Counted from the stretch's first letter, positions 44,855 to 58,775 are shown. The stretch is DNA of 64,000 nucleotides from Perkinsus chesapeaki (GCA_013115145.1 JAAPAO010000001.1:124001-188000), one strand, 5' to 3'. A program made the numbers and translations. Notes: a model not told the origin generated them from the letters alone.

Positions 44855-46100
44855 GCATCTGGCAATTGCCGTCAGTCAGCTCACTGTACACTTGAACTTG
44901 CCTGTTTATCGTGTTTTGATCACCCTTGACAAAGGCGATGGCCATGAGCCAGTTCACCAGTGCCTTCCGTGGGTGAGAAGAGCCTAAAGTATCGAATATA
45001 GCATAAGGAAGGCCAGCCAGTGCGGGCATCTCACTTGGCAAGGCAAAAGTCCTCTTGTCTACGGTGAACCCCAAAAATGGCGATTGGTCCCGAATATCTC
45101 GCAGGTCACAGTGATCGACGGGAATTCATTCAGTTGGACTTTGCTGGAAAGGTTATTATCAATAATATTAGGTACTATGGTACTCGAAGTACTTGGAGAT
45201 TAGTGTTGTGTGTCCAATCCGGCTCCCGCTCAAAGCAGAGGATGGCACGTATGCTCATCACCACACAGCACCACCGAAGGCGCCATGTGCCGACCACCTT
45301 CGATTTCTTCCATAACCAGCCAGATTCTATCTGAGGATCGTTCAGTGCGAACGGTGCGAAGCTACAGAAAGCTCACTATGTCCTCCCCATTCAGGTCCAC
45401 AGCCCATACACCATGCCGCTGACAGATGAAGCAGGAGGCGTGCCGAATGACCTTTGAATATATCTCAGCCAAAGGCCTCATACAGCAACACGACTCTGAG
45501 GGCGGCGTCTCGGGTGATGGACGGAGGGATTGCCGAGGACACTTCTTCCCCTTGTTGGAAATACGGGTTGCCATTATAGAAATATACACGACTGATCCAT
45601 GCTTAAAGCGATTGAGGATGTTGGGCGAGACGCAGGACTGGAGTTTTCGGAAACTGGTCCATAAGAACACACGACATGCTCAACCGCCGCCGCCGCCGGC
45701 GAAGGAGGATCAATACCGAGCTATGCCCCGACATTCGAATGACAGCCTTTGACCGGAGGTAGGAGGAGGAGGGGCGTCAGCCATCTCATCTGCGATCTTC
45801 CACAGTTCCTTCTCCGAAAAGCCATCCGGTTTGAACCCTAAGCATAACGGGGGCGGTGCATAGCGCTGACAGGTAGACAGACTTACAAGGCCGGGCCTTC
45901 TTACGAGATGCATCACCTGCCTGAAGTACGGGATTCAGCAGTCTCATCTCCAAGTGCGAAGGATCCTCTTTTGGGAGAATACTCAGTGGAGCTCTACAAG
46001 GAATGGTCTCAAGAGCTGATGCTGGTAATCCTTCTATGATCTTTACCTTTTTCTGGCATAGAAGTTGAGTGTCTCCACCGCATACCGCAAGTAGTGCCAC
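44835..46100 (-). CDS. Unknown protein, possibly the N-terminal part of the RING gene
   Basis: Starts at ATG 46100 (MALLAVCGGDTQLLCQKKVK). Phase-consistent joins give KKARPWFKPDGFSEKELWKI followed by ADEMADAPPPPTSG; then IARFRKLQSCVSPNILNRFK; then HASCFICQRHGVWAVDLNGE. Further exons carry SIRAILCFEREPDW and FLGFTVDKRTFALPSEMPAL then PRKALVNWLMAIAFVKGDQN. No known domain is recognised. The last frame ends at TGA 44837-44835, overlapping the RING gene start by 20 nt, unless a 31-nt intron joins the two. Exon edges between 45080 and 45400 are unresolved. Confidence 0.4.
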
Positions 46101-46807
46101 TTTCTAAAGTATGCCCGTTCATCTACGAAGATTCACTGTGTTACTAATCGAATAAAGATGCTGTGGTGCCGAGTATTGGGCTCACTGAGCTCAACTTTAA
46201 AACCTCCGCAAAGCAATCACCGCAGGAAATACACTTCTTGGTCAATTGTGAAATTTTCCCATAATTTCCCATCTTCGCATCCGTCAGGTGTAAACATCCC
46301 ACTATCGTAGATACACTCTTGAAAAGGGGCGATGCTTCAAGTAAGACTTACTCAGCTTCCTTATTCGATACATAGAGTTATCTTCAAAGTTACGTATCTT
46401 AGTCTGTGTCTTAAGGATGTCCATCTTGGCACTTATTTTTCGCAACCCCTTCACTACTATATTGGGCCGGACATTTCGGGGCACAGGCTAAGGCAACCGT
46501 ATTGCGTTTTGTTAAGCGAGAGACTCACCATGCTGATTTGACGATGGTCTTTGTTACTTCCCTCATAGAATCCCCCTCTCACTTGCACTGCAGCTCCTAG
46601 ACCGGATGGGCATACCGATGGCAGCTTCAGTGTCTGGCGGAGAGACCCCAGAGACTGTTGCCGCGCTAATAACATGTTACGTACTAAAGGCAGTTGAGAA
46701 GGATCGTATATGGTAACACAGAGCCCGAAGGCTGAGAAACACAAAGGAGGATCACCACGAAGACGACGAGGAATTAAAAAACTTATAATCTTCCAACTCA
46801 TTGGTCA
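46101..46807 (-). other. Unresolved stretch, possible small minus-strand gene
   Basis: A minus frame starts at ATG 46801, 7 nt past the stop of the PsuG-PfkB gene, and runs 114 codons. A different frame near 46560 (MREVTKTIVKSA) meets a good donor (GTGAGT). Neither resembles a known family and the splice pattern is unclear. I cannot say whether this is a gene or 3' sequence. Confidence 0.25.
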
Positions 46808-49800
46808 TCACAACTTGCTCATTTCGGAGCTAGAGGAGATGAGATGCTCCACTTCATCCGAGCTCAGCGCCGGGTGGCAAGCGGACCTGAGGGAGCTCAA
46901 TAATAGGCGGTCGATGCATTGCTGGTGACGCTACTCTGAGAACAGGCTCATCCTGGCACATGCCATACCAACCATAACCGCCTTCTCAATAGGGACACCG
47001 CGGCACCCATGCGCCCACGCTGTACCGGCAAGGAGATTATCACCAGCACCAGTAGAGCTCACCACTGAGGAACCGAGGAAAAGTTAAGATAGCCCAGAGA
47101 TGGGTCCTACTGTTATCGATCGGGTCGGCGATATAATGTAGCGCTGTTGTATTTGAAGAAGCCGTTGGCAGTGTCTGTCGAGCAAGGCTACATAAGTGTG
47201 GACGAGAGGGGCAGGTACCTCTATGTGAAGAGTCCCTCCGATTGTCTTAGTCAAAGGAGTAGTCTTGGATGGCAGCGGAGACAGAACAGTATCCGAGGAG
47301 GTGACCAACAGGACGCCATGCTTGCCGAACGATGCTAGAACACGCCGTACCGCACTTTTCTCTAATAACTGAAAGAGCAGCAGTTCCACCCTGGAGCTCA
47401 CGGTTGAACGGGAACAGCGTTCTTCGGACGTTATAGAGCGCCGATGGCAAAGTGGCAAGATAATTGCTTGCATTAGAATCGAGAAAAACTTTCCTCGCGA
47501 TAGTAAGTACAAGTCTAATAGTATTCTCCGCAGCTCCCTACATTCAGTACTCGGTGAACGTACATGAATCCTCAGCTCTTAAACAGTTACAGAGGTTATA
47601 ATGTCTCATTGGATACAGTCCCTACCCTGTACCTACAAGCTGTGCCGTAGTAAGGCCCCATCTAATAACGTCATCCTTCCTCATCGGCTCCATCTCAAGC
47701 TGGGAGGGATACAAATAGCTAGATGCCAGCACCTGCGACCGGTACTAGGGCTGTGGGCTCCGATTAAAGCTCTACCGCCAGTTCATGCATGTTGGGCGAA
47801 ATGAGGTCCACACTGTCCAATACTTCCTCCCCGGTGTCCTTGGCCTGATGTCACCATGCTCTCTCGAATGAAGCACTGTTGGTGCTACCTTAGCTACCCT
47901 CGCCGCAGCCTTTACTGTACTTACAGGGTCAATCCAACATTCAATGCCATAGGATCTGCAACAAAAACTCGACCGGCCAGCAGAAGCAGCAGAAGTGCAA
48001 TGGCTACCGGCAAGCCTTGGCAGCTCTGGTGATAGTGTCTCTAGGAATGTTAGCATCGACCAAGAGGACTCTCAGCTGGGACATGTCATCCTGTCGGAGT
48101 ATCTTAGGTATGTTCACCAAAGGGTGCACGAGACGATCGAAGATGTCCATGGCAGCAACACCCTAATTCAGGAATCACATAGCAACCCTTCTGCGGCAAG
48201 GAGCCTCACCGATATAAGCTCGCCCCGGCCATCCAGAACCAGCGTGCACGTCCCAGTAGACTCTGTGGTGATCTGCTTCACATTAGTGGACGGCACACCA
48301 ATTTCACGGAGCCGTCTGATAATGATAGACTGGCCATGATTCGGCGGCCTTTGCCTACTGTATTAGCATATCTCCATTGCTGTCTCTACCAACAGCTGAT
48401 ATGATACCTGGAGTAGCCCCAAGCATTGCCATGCATTCGGCCAATGAGAGGCCGACTCCACCACTCGACATCGTTAGGAAGCCCGGAACCGTAGATTCCT
48501 GCGGCCCGATTCATCATACATGTTCTCACACACTCCCTACCTGCGCCCCAGCACTGGTGGGATCACTTGCCTTTGCAGTGATGTCCATAGCGATGCCGCC
48601 GAGAACAGCAACCGCTCGAGGGCCAGAAGCTACCTTTTGATGGCTGGAGACCTGTAATAGGAGTGGCAGCTGTTATCGTGCTGAAGGCGGTGGCGGCCAC
48701 CTTGGAATAAGCCAGAGCTATTGTGCTGGCAATCATGGCGTTGTTTTTAATGAGGCATAAATTGGCAGCTAGACTCTCCCCTCCAGTGAGCTCGTTGATC
48801 CTCTTAAGCAAGAATGGTGTAACTGCCGCACCTGGAAAAAGACAAGATAACACCGTCAAGGTCATCCATACAATACTCATGAAGAGAACGATCAACACGG
48901 CAACTATTCAACAGGAGGACGTGAGCTTCTCTATTGGGCGACTTGGTAATGATGAAGAATGATTAAGGGTGTATATCACTGAGAACTACTTCCCTCGATA
49001 ACAGCTATACGGCCTCTGTCCTTCCACAGTTATACTACCTTGAATGCCTTTATTGTCAGCCTCCTTCAATGCCCTTTGTGTACACGACTCTATCTTGGCC
49101 ATATCAGCAGCCCCAGCCTCGGGCACAGGGCAGGCTATGATGCATCCTGGACGCCTGTACTGGTGGGCAGAGAAGAACCGATCGGACGCTGTCAGGAATC
49201 TGAGCTTGACCAACTTTCCAGGCCACGCATGGCCATCAGTACTTGGCAGCATGCTCAGCATCATCAACTCTCCCGGAAGTCCTAAGACCGCTATCTCTGG
49301 TGAAGAACGCTGGAAAGATATCCGTACCCCACCCCAGGACGGGAACCCCTTGAGTCTCTAGGAACTACACAGAGACATTGTAAGGTGCTGATGGTGGTGG
49401 ACTTCGGGTAGGACCTCTAGAGTCTTTGGTAGATCCAGGACGCTCTTTGCGCCAGCGCAGACCACAGCTACTGGATTCGAGCCCAGCTCAGTAAGGTCAG
49501 CTGATACGTCCCATGTAGACTGATGAGAATGACCAACTGTGCTGCTAGCTGCTTACCTCAGCTCCACGATGGACCCCTCCAATGCCACCAGTAGCGAACA
49601 CTCTTATCCCTGCAAGGGCAGCTATACGCATTGTAGCAGCTACAGTAGTGGAACCATAGCCTTTATTAGCCATCACCAGGCCAATGTCTCGTATAGATAC
49701 CTAGCACAGTGGTATGGACGAACACTGACCTCCTCATCCTCCTACCTTAGAGCACTTCTCCGGACCCTTCTCGGCAATGACGTTGATATCCTCCTCGGTA

Positions 49801-50079
49801 AGCCCCACTTTAATCCTTCCTTCCAATATAGCTATAGTAGCTGGAGTGCTACCACCTTGCCTGACCACCTCCTCTACCTCGAGCGCACAGCGAAGATTTT
49901 GAGGATACGGCATGCCTAAGGACGCACTGGCGTCGCAATTGTACGAGGAGGCTGCTGCTGCTGCCTGTCTCACCATGTGTTATGATGGTGCTCTCCAGAG
50001 CTACCACCGGCCTGTTCATCGATAGAGCCTCGGATACCTCCACTGAGAGCTCAATGAAGCTAGGCAGAGATGTGGTCAT
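46808..50079 (-). CDS. Bifunctional pseudouridine-5'-phosphate glycosidase / PfkB-type pseudouridine kinase
   Basis: Multi-exon minus gene starting at ATG 50079. The N-terminal half is Psu[17 protein letters not shown], then [20 protein letters not shown] and [19 protein letters not shown]. The C-terminal signature [20 protein letters not shown] runs into [10 protein letters not shown] PfkB (ribokinase) domain follows: [50 protein letters not shown], and the anion-hole/catalytic segment [20 protein letters not shown] near 47000. The end is [19 protein letters not shown] with TGA at 46810-46808. Together the activities phosphorylate pseudouridine and split pseudouridine-5'-phosphate to uracil and ribose-5-phosphate. 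Bacteria usually encode them as separate psuG and psuK genes; fusions are known in eukaryotes. Internal splice sites are approximate. Confidence 0.85.
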
Positions 50080-50212
50080 AAGCAACAAGAACACCTAGGG
50101 TTAGGCCGGTCTGGAGAACTCAAGACGCCACTCAATAGCTCTACTGCAACTAACATGATTGATTTAAATGAATTGTGGTATCTAATTAGTCTTCTCCATC
50201 CCTACTGCCCGG

Positions 50213-53200
50213 CTAGTCCTCAGCTTCAGCCCAAGGCACACAGGCTCGGACCAGTGGACCTACCGAGGACTTGGAATTCTTGAGGGCGAGGTCGACCAGG
50301 ATGATATTGAGATCTCTATTGTACGGCAGAGCTGCCAGCTGACCACTCGCGATGAGCTTCCTCAAGACCTCTACTGCCGTCCCTTTGGGCAAGAGCCTCA
50401 ACACCTCGGTGACCAACGCACAGGTCTCGGAGTCCAGGCCGACATCCTCAGGATAATCGACCAGAAGAGCGGCAGTAAATTCGGCTGCATGGACGGACCG
50501 AACAGTGAGCACGCTCTTCGCTATTTGCTTTTTATTAGACTCTGCAAAGGTGGCATCGGATGTAGGCAGGGCGCGGATAACCGAGTCGCCGAGCACCCGT
50601 CCAGCTGCATCAACATAGGCGTAAAAGGACCTTATAGGAGCCAGGAAGTCAACCTCGTGATTGTAACCACTTTCAATATCGCTGATATCACTGATACGGA
50701 GGACTATATCCCCTGCCCGGCTACGTGAGGCTGGCGTACTGGTAGGGCCACACTCGAAAAAGATGGTGAGCATAACCATCACCTTGGCGAGGTCGGTGGC
50801 CTGCCTATACCGACTCAGCAGATTCACAACCCGCTGGATGTCCTCCCTGTCCACCTCGCCTCGGTCAAATATATCAACCCCACACACTGGAGCCTCGGCC
50901 CTAAACCACACACCATCATGGTCAGTATGACAGCCAGTAGAGGTACTACCTTTCCAGATTGATGAGCTTCATCCATGGCTCCTTCTTGCTAGGCGTCTTA
51001 ACCCACTTATCCGCCAACTCCCTCATGGTCACCCCAAGCTTAACTCTATTCAAGGACAATACTTCCGTCAGCAACTACAACACCCTCAATGAGCAGCAGC
51101 ATCAATAATACCTCGTAGGCCTCATCTGCCGTACTGTCCTCCACCAGGCCTGTATACCCAATAGCCTCTGCACAGGCCCATGGGCCGAGCTCCACCAGTA
51201 CACGTTCGAATGACGCGAACTTGGGGTAGCCCCTGAGGAGTATCTAAACGTAAGCATACCCTCACCCCCCCATCTACGAGGACCTACTCTGGTCTCCAAT
51301 GCGTTTATTTCAGCACTGGACACCTGCCTTGGTGCTCCGGACTTCTCCAGAGCCTTCATCTGCTGCCACACCCTCAGCTTGTCAACACATACCGGCAACA
51401 TTCCACTTAACGCTTTCAGTATCTCCGCAGCCCTTGCCGGCATATCAGTGAGCCTCCCCACCAGCTTTAGCAGCTCGTCGGTTATAGCGATTGTCCACCT
51501 ATCCGGCTCTGCAGTAAGCCTGTTCTCCACCTTTAGACAGGCGTCGGTGTCCGTGGAGCCGTCCCCATATACCAAAGTAAGGACGCCATTGCTTTGCCTC
51601 TCAGCATGGTGTAGGATGTACTCGCTGGCATCGGACACAAACCCAGCAATTGAGTCAGAGCCGATAACTTCGAGGATAGCGTCCAGTGTGGCCAGCTGCC
51701 GGTCCATTAGCTCCGCCATAAGGGCGCTCTGTGGGTCCTCGACAACTCTCCTCACCGTTAGCCCTCCAGTCGTTCCAGTGAGATGCTCATAATCGCGGAT
51801 GGTCTTGGCCGCGAACCTATGCGCTCCGAAGGGAGCTTCCGGTAGCCGCTCCAGCGCCTTCTCAATGACATCCAAATCCTCGACTTCCCCTAGTATGTCA
51901 CACTCCAGCACTCGAAGAGTCTCCCCACTGTAGGATACCAGCAGGCGATCGATCTCCGACCAAGCCTTTCCCATATAGCTCGGCAGTGGTTTCTGAATGA
52001 CTACAGTGCACCAAGCCAGAGATGCCTCCCATTGAGGGAGTTGAAAGTCATTCGCTAACAACTGCAGAGGCTCAAGATCCGCACCGGCCGCGGCAAGTCT
52101 CGATATCAACGGCCACAAGTACTCGGCTTTGCCTTCGCCTAGCAGGACGGGATCAACTTCGACGGAGAGCTCCGTGCAGAATATAGCCCATCTATCCTGG
52201 AGGCACTTCTTGGCGAATAACCTGACAGAGTGCATCGAGGCTACTCTTCTACTAGGCTGCTGCTGCTACATATAAGCATCGTTCTCAAAGGCCTTCACTA
52301 TGACCCCTTCCGAGATCCGCTGCTGCTGCTGGTGGTCTATTGCCGTAGTGTCTGCCAGAGTGATATCTGTACATGAGGGCGGCGGTGGTGCCAGCCTAGA
52401 GGCATCAATTGGGTCCTCGGCTATGAACTGGCGAAGGAGAGGCAACCAGCTAGCGGTCCCTGCTAAGAAGCTGGCCAGAGATGCCTGATCAGCATTTCGT
52501 GGCGAGTGAGAATGAAACATCATCACTTGTCCAGAGGCTCTCCTCTCCGTAATGGCCTTATCAAATGTCTCCTCTGCTATCACTGTGGGCAGGGACAGCC
52601 CCAGGAACAACATCAGGAGGGCATCTCGCTCTCCCGCGGCTGAAGGGCGGCAAGATAACAATAGGTAACCACCACGCCCTTACTTGTGGTGATCCGACGC
52701 AGCCATTCAGCCAGTACATCCAACCTCCTACAGTTGCCAACTTCAGCTGCAATGGACCAATTCTGTGAGGCTAGGATATCCGCGAAGAAGCTGAGCAGAT
52801 GACGACCAAGACAGGTGTGCCCAAGGAGGAGAAAGCCGCCATCTACGCACTCGTCATCCTTTTCTGTGCTATCGGCAGAATCCTCCTCATCAAGCTCGAG
52901 GCCACAAGATACTTCCACCGCCGAACGGAAGGTCTTGACAGCGGGCATTAGGGAAGATGGCGAAGAGCACCACTTCATTATGGAGTAGAGAAGTGCCTGA
53001 GAAGTGTGTAGACAGAGCAGCAGCAGCAGCAGCCAACAACAACCCCGGTGCTTGCCTTATAACGAAGCATGTTGATATCTTTGGGGACAGCGTCCGATGC
53101 ATCCACTAACCGAGTGGCAAGCTGTAGCCTTCGACCGATATCCAACAGCTCCTCCAGCATCGTAACGTCACATTGGGAGGCCAACTTCGCAACCAGTCTT

Positions 53201-56200
53201 GCCAGTCCGGCGAGTTCTTGGACCATGGGCCTTTCAACGTGGGAGAAGTCTTCGTGCTCCACCATAGGGAGAAGCCTCTCTTCTAGTTGCCCCTCAATGT
53301 ACTGCAGCGCCTTCATCGACGATCGGCCGCCATTGTTGTCCATCAGCAACCGTTCTAAGGAACCAGCGTCACTGCCGGCAGGGCTGGACGATGAGTTATT
53401 AGCTCTGAGCGAACACCCTCGAGAGATACCCGTAATGAAGTGTACCCTACCGTGCGATAGTGTAGGAAGCCACCTGCCTCGATATACCAAGCAGCTCGGC
53501 CAATCGAGAGTACTGGCAGCAGCTGCCTGAAGGTTTCGGTGCATAACCATCACCAGTGTTGACAACTTCTGTGAACCTGAGCCAGTGGTTAAACAAGTAA
53601 CAAGCAGCACTTGTTGGGCGGACAGCCTCTGAAGTTTTCTCCGAGCAAACAGCCCAGCGGGTTGTAGCCCGCTTCCAGCTTGATCCTCTTCAACATCATC
53701 GAGATCTGCTTCATGAGACTCATCAGATGTAGAATACCAAAGGTCTTTAGGCAACACCTGAAGATACTTCGCAAGAGCAGATGATACCAATCAACCTCCA
53801 AGATACCTCAATCCCGAACTCCTCTAGTAGACACTCACAACGCCGAAAGCATCGACCACGCTGTTGGATGACAGCATCAGGCCTGATGAGAACATGCGAG
53901 GGTTCGAGCTCGTGGGCTCCCCCACCCCTCCGTCTGTGCCATCTTAGCAGCCATAATCCCAGCAGTGCAGTAGACAGGCAGGTTCAGAGACGGCTCGCTG
54001 GACTTATACCACATCATCGTCATGAAGGAGCGAAGGCCAGGCAACTGTGCTTCAAAGGGGAGGGTCTATGAAGGACAACTGATGGGCCAAACCGAGGGAT
54101 GATGGGTCACATCTTGGAAGACAGCAGCGGCTCTGGTTATCCCCTCCAACATGTCCACATGTCCCTCAGCTACTCCGCCTTGGATGACATTCTCCACCAC
54201 CGACATTAAGCGGGTACAGAGGACTTCCGATGGGCAAATACACTTGCCGAATCGAGCGAGTAACTGGGGCTGCTGTTGATAAGTATACATGGTGCGAGAA
54301 TAGACACAGCCACCGACCTTATCTCGAGGCCCATCACCCTCCCTAGCCCGACGGCATTCGTCAGAGACTCGAAGTGCAGCACGGAATGCTTCATCGTCCT
54401 CTAGAGTTGCCTGAGGGACGATGCCAAGGTAAGCTACGGCTACGGCGCCCTTACCAAATGAGTAACTGTGAGGAAGACCACTTGTGGAGTAGGTAACATT
54501 GCATCCAAAGCATCTGGAGCTACAGAGCCAGTCTCGTCAGGCAAGTGACTAAGTGGCGTTGTTGATGATCTAAGAGCACCCAAGACCTACGGCCTGGCCT
54601 CCTTATGCAGTAATATCCTCATTTTATTTGCAGCAACTCCAGCCCTATCCTCTGGATCCAAATCCCATACCTCAGCCTCCTCGCATCTACCAACAACAAC
54701 ACTTAACCTTACCCCATCACGCCCATCCGACATTCTCTCTGCCTCCTCCAACTCAGATGACCTTCCCCTATTAGACGAGGCGCACCGGACTGCTATCCAA
54801 ACCAAGTGGGGGAGGATCCTAAGAATCCGGATGATGACGATGATGATGACGATAAGGCAGTAAAAAGCATTCACTCCCAATCCTACCGAGCTCGACTAGA
54901 ATCTGTACGCATGCACACATACACGGCCATGACTCTGGCAAAGTCGGCTGGAGTGGTCTGATTGACAGAGTCCTCGGCTAAATCTCGAGCAGCGTACCTG
55001 ACACTTGAAGTGTGCCGATTGATGACGGTAAGTGTCTCACCTGGCAAGTATGTTAGTGACAGCCTCTTCTAGGGGACAATCCAGGTCCATACGCTTCGCC
55101 AAAGGATACAGAGAATCCTCGACGATCGATCTGATCAAACACAGTCATAGAGCTAGCGGAGGAGGGTGCCCTTACCCTATCTGCTCTGTAGGGATCCTCT
55201 TCAGCAACTCCAGCCCAGCTCGAGTGAACCACTCCCCTCTCTGTCGAGAGTCCTCCGGTATGTCTGTGAGGTTAACCTACAATCCTTCCTGCTGCACTAC
55301 GCAGTAACTGCAACCGTACAGGAACACCAAAAGATTCCCGGACTTCTAGGCACAGTTTGAGGCGTTTCAGGAGACCGTCTGCCTCGTCTAGGAAGGTGCT
55401 CTTATCCATAAGACCACGGAGATGCCCCAACGCTGCCTGAATCCAATGCATATGCGGGCCGATGTGAGCCATCATGGCCCCCTTACCCAGTGGAGAGGGG
55501 TACGAGTAAGGGGCACATTAGGGTCGGGTAGAGCCAATGCCTTACGAACTGACCAAGCCACACCACCGAGGAGATCAACAGCAAATGCATAGCCGGCCTG
55601 GCATAGATTCATACCGCTCCGCTGTCGATTGAAGCACCTACCGTATCGTCCACAGCATTATCTAGGGCTACTGCTGTGGCCCAGTCAACCAAAGCCTTAA
55701 AGTGCTCAGCAATGGCCGATACTGTCCCCAGGCCACCACTAAGGTGACCAACGTATGGTATGACGAAATGCTTAACCCATGGCACCAACACCTCCTGCAC
55801 TTCTGAGTCAGCAAAGGCCTAGACCAGATCCAGCCCTCCGTATGTCATCTACCCTCAAGATTCCCTTGATCAATTCTAAGGCCTAGGCAGAGCTCCATCC
55901 ATTGCTCTTTTGATAGCTCCCGAACATGTCGACAGGTTACCTCATTGAGACATCACAGATCCCTTAGCTGTTCAACCACCTACTTGGACTAGCTTCTTCA
56001 ATCTACCTGACTTGGCCAGGCCCCTGCATACCGAAGGAATCGATAGTCCTCTAAACCGATACCAGTGGTCCAGAGTAAGCTGCTCTTCTTCAGCCAGCCC
56101 ATCGTCTACCAACACCTATCATCATCACCAACCTACTGGGGGACTCACCAGTCTGTATAAAGGTACACATTCGCCTTAGCTCATCAGACAGCTCCACCTC

Positions 56201-57340
56201 GGCCTTGAGGATATCAAAGGTAGGAGGCACTCCTTCCCTTTGCCTTTGTAGTTCTCTAAGGGTGTGCCGAACAACCTAAAGTGGTCAAGATATCCAATAG
56301 TGCTGGATGCTGGCCGAACCCCCTACCCCAGCCATCTCCTGTACTGTCTTAAAGGTCCTGATCTCCGTCACTGAGGAGCACACTTCACTAGGGAGGTCGG
56401 TAATGAACTCATCGATGAGGGTACGTAAGAATGTTGTAGACACTGAGCCATAACCCTAACCGATTAGTTCAACTCAGAAGCATCTCCCACCTTCTAGGTC
56501 ACTGCCTTCCTCAGTCAACCGCTCTAGGAGCACTCTGGCCTCCGCAGGGCTTGTCGGGAATGCTACCTCTGGCCCATCTTTGACAGGTGGATCCGATTGC
56601 TCCACAGCAGCAGCCGAGCCGTCCTCAGATTGTTCTTCTGGGAATATGTCTATACAGCTGACTGTTACATGCATATCATCCTCTTCCTCCTCCTCTGCCC
56701 CTTCCAAAACCACAACTTTACCCGGCTCCTCGTCCTCCCTGCAATTTCCCTCAACTTCACCGCCATCTACCACTGTTCCCTCCTCCGCATCCTCAAAGTA
56801 TGCCTCCTCCTCCTCCTCATCCACCTGCCTCAGGCCTTCCTTACTCCCCTCATGACTATCCAATCCTTCTTTATACCCTCCCTCTCCACTACCAATAACC
56901 ACACCATCCCTGCCCAAGCTAACTCCCTCATTGTCAGATTCCTCTCTGCCATCCTCCTCCTCCTTCCCACTCCCAGCCTCCCCTTCATGCCCCTCTAAGT
57001 CTCCTTCTTCACCATCCAATTCCTCTTCCCCTACTTCCTGTCCACTGTTAGCATCTAAACTCTCCCTTTCCCCTAGATCTTCTACAGCCTTAGCCACACA
57101 CTTTCCCCCCACACCGCTAGACCCCTCAGGAGACGGCCAGTATGCCTCCAGAAAGTCATAACTCAGAGACTCCCCTCCCCCTCCTTCATCTCCTCTGTTA
57201 CCCCAGACCATCGAGTTCTCCTGCCCACCTTCCTGCTGGGGTGATGACTCTCTAAGTAGCTTGGGTGACGGAGAGTATGGGGATGATGCTGCCGCTGGGC
57301 TATGGCTCGCTGGCTCCCTTAGCCTTATCCTCTCAGACAT
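50213..57340 (-). CDS. Very large helical (HEAT-like?) protein with acidic N-terminus, unknown
   Basis: Open minus-strand pieces cover about 7 kb: 57340-56474, fragments through 55000-56400, 54880-54066, 53790-52978, 52661-52266, 52235-51240 and 50911-50213. The first ~290 residues are extremely Glu/Gly/Asp-rich and disordered. The rest is Leu/Ala-rich and helical. Examples are TFLRTLIDEFITDLPSEVCS, MVQELAGLARLVAKLASQCD, LLKLVGRLTDMPARAAEILK and ETCALVTEVLRLLPKGTAVE. The C-terminus is RACVPWAEAED. This suggests an alpha-solenoid of well over 1200 residues, but I cannot assign it to a family, and it may comprise two adjacent genes. It lies 134 bp downstream of the PsuG-PfkB start, same strand. 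Confidence 0.5.
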
Positions 57341-57449
57341 TACCAATATAACCTATTTCTTTATCATTAACGTTCTACTTCAACCCAAAACACTCTACTA
57401 AGTATGGTACAATACTACTGTACAATAACGTCCTACTAAAGGTGAATGG

Positions 57450-58775
57450 CTAATCGTACCGTCGCCTGTCACCATCCCTATCTCGATGATGGTGATGGTG
57501 GTGGTGTCGACTCTCCCTATCATCTCTATATGTATCTGATCATCCACATTACTACCATCATCCACAACATCCTCCTTACCTTCCCTTCTATGTGGTGACC
57601 TTGATCTTGACCTTCTCCTCCGAGATCTTTCCCTACTATCCGACCTATCACAGACCATCTCCTCCTCCCCCTTGCCCCCATTACATTACCTCTTTCGACG
57701 TTCTTCCTTCTTCCTCTCCTTATCTGCCTTTTTCTTATCCTTTTTTATCTTCTTAGCCAGCTTCTTCTCAGCTTTCCTCCGTGCCTTAGCGTCCCTAGGG
57801 TCCTCCTCTTCTTCCTCCCGTTCCTCCTTAATACCATCTCTCCCCGGCATCACCGGCCCTAGCACCCTCTTGGACGGCGGTCGGTACTCCCTAAAATCCT
57901 TATCTTTCAAAGCTGTATTTTAGTAGCTTATCCAGCCCTACCACTCCTCTCTATTTCCTTCTTCATCCTCATCCTCCTTCTTAACATCATCATCTATCTT
58001 CACTACCTCTCTAGTAACCCCATCCTCGCCCAGCACAGTAGTATTGGACTTGCCGTATCTGATACCATCTTTTCCTCAAATCCTTTCCCGTACTACCCCC
58101 CTACAATTGATCAGCTTGCTTCGCGTATGGGTTGTATCCCATCCCCTTTTTAGCATTAGCTTCATCGATAAGCTTCTGCGTCTCGTATTCATCATCCCCA
58201 GGCCCCAGAGCGTTCTCATCCTTCACATTACCTAATTCCTCATTGCCTCTCCTCCCTACCTTTCAAAGCTTACCATCAGCGTCCTTAGGCTTGTCTGGGT
58301 TATCTCCCCTCGCTATTGCCGCCAGCTGCTCCGGAGTAAGGTTATCATTCCTACACCACCCCATACTCCACCCTCCTCTGCCTGCTTTACCTCATCAACA
58401 GCAACCGTTTAGGTTTCTGCCCCAATGCCTCTAGCATAATCTCATTCTCGTATTGCTGAACCGATGTCCTCTCATCCTGATCCACACCATCTCCACCCAT
58501 CACCACTATTACCCTACCTCGATCTGCTTAGCACCTCTTCTCTCTTTCCTCCACCAATCGTTCCTATTCCATCTACCGAACTTACCTAGTTGCCCCAACC
58601 GCGTGGAGTACCTGTCCATGTCTATTATCTCCTCCTCTCCCCTAGCCCCCTGTTACTACCCTAGATACTGCTCCCTATCCTTATAACTTATGTTCTTAAT
58701 ATCATCCCATTTGAACTGTTCCAAGCCACCTCTAACTCCCTCCCTAGGCGGTCCATCAGGGCGGATGTCGGCCAT
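57450..58775 (-). CDS. MMTAG2-like protein (MMtag domain plus Arg/Ser/Lys-rich tail)
   Basis: Starts at ATG 58775: MADIRPDGPPREGVRGGLEQ, then FKWDDIKNISYKDREQYLG. This corresponds to GGVRGGxxQFxWxDVKxDKxRExYLG of the MMtag domain, completed after a short intron by LGKFGRWNRNDWWRKERR (family APVGRWQKGKDLxWY). Downstream exons give KQADQL after DEYETQKLIDEANAKKGMGY, YRPPSKRVLGPVMPG, a long Lys/Arg/Glu helix, SRERSRRRRSRSRSPHRRE and a final HHHHHHHRDRDGDRRRYD ending at TAG 57452-57450. MMTAG2 relatives are nuclear, RS-rich and linked to RNA metabolism; molecular function is not settled. Several introns between 57700 and 58650 are not individually verified. Confidence 0.8.

Noticed and set aside
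56597-56998. 133-codon + strand ORF rich in Leu/Ser/Phe
   Set aside because: Mirror of the Glu/Gly-rich exon on the other strand.
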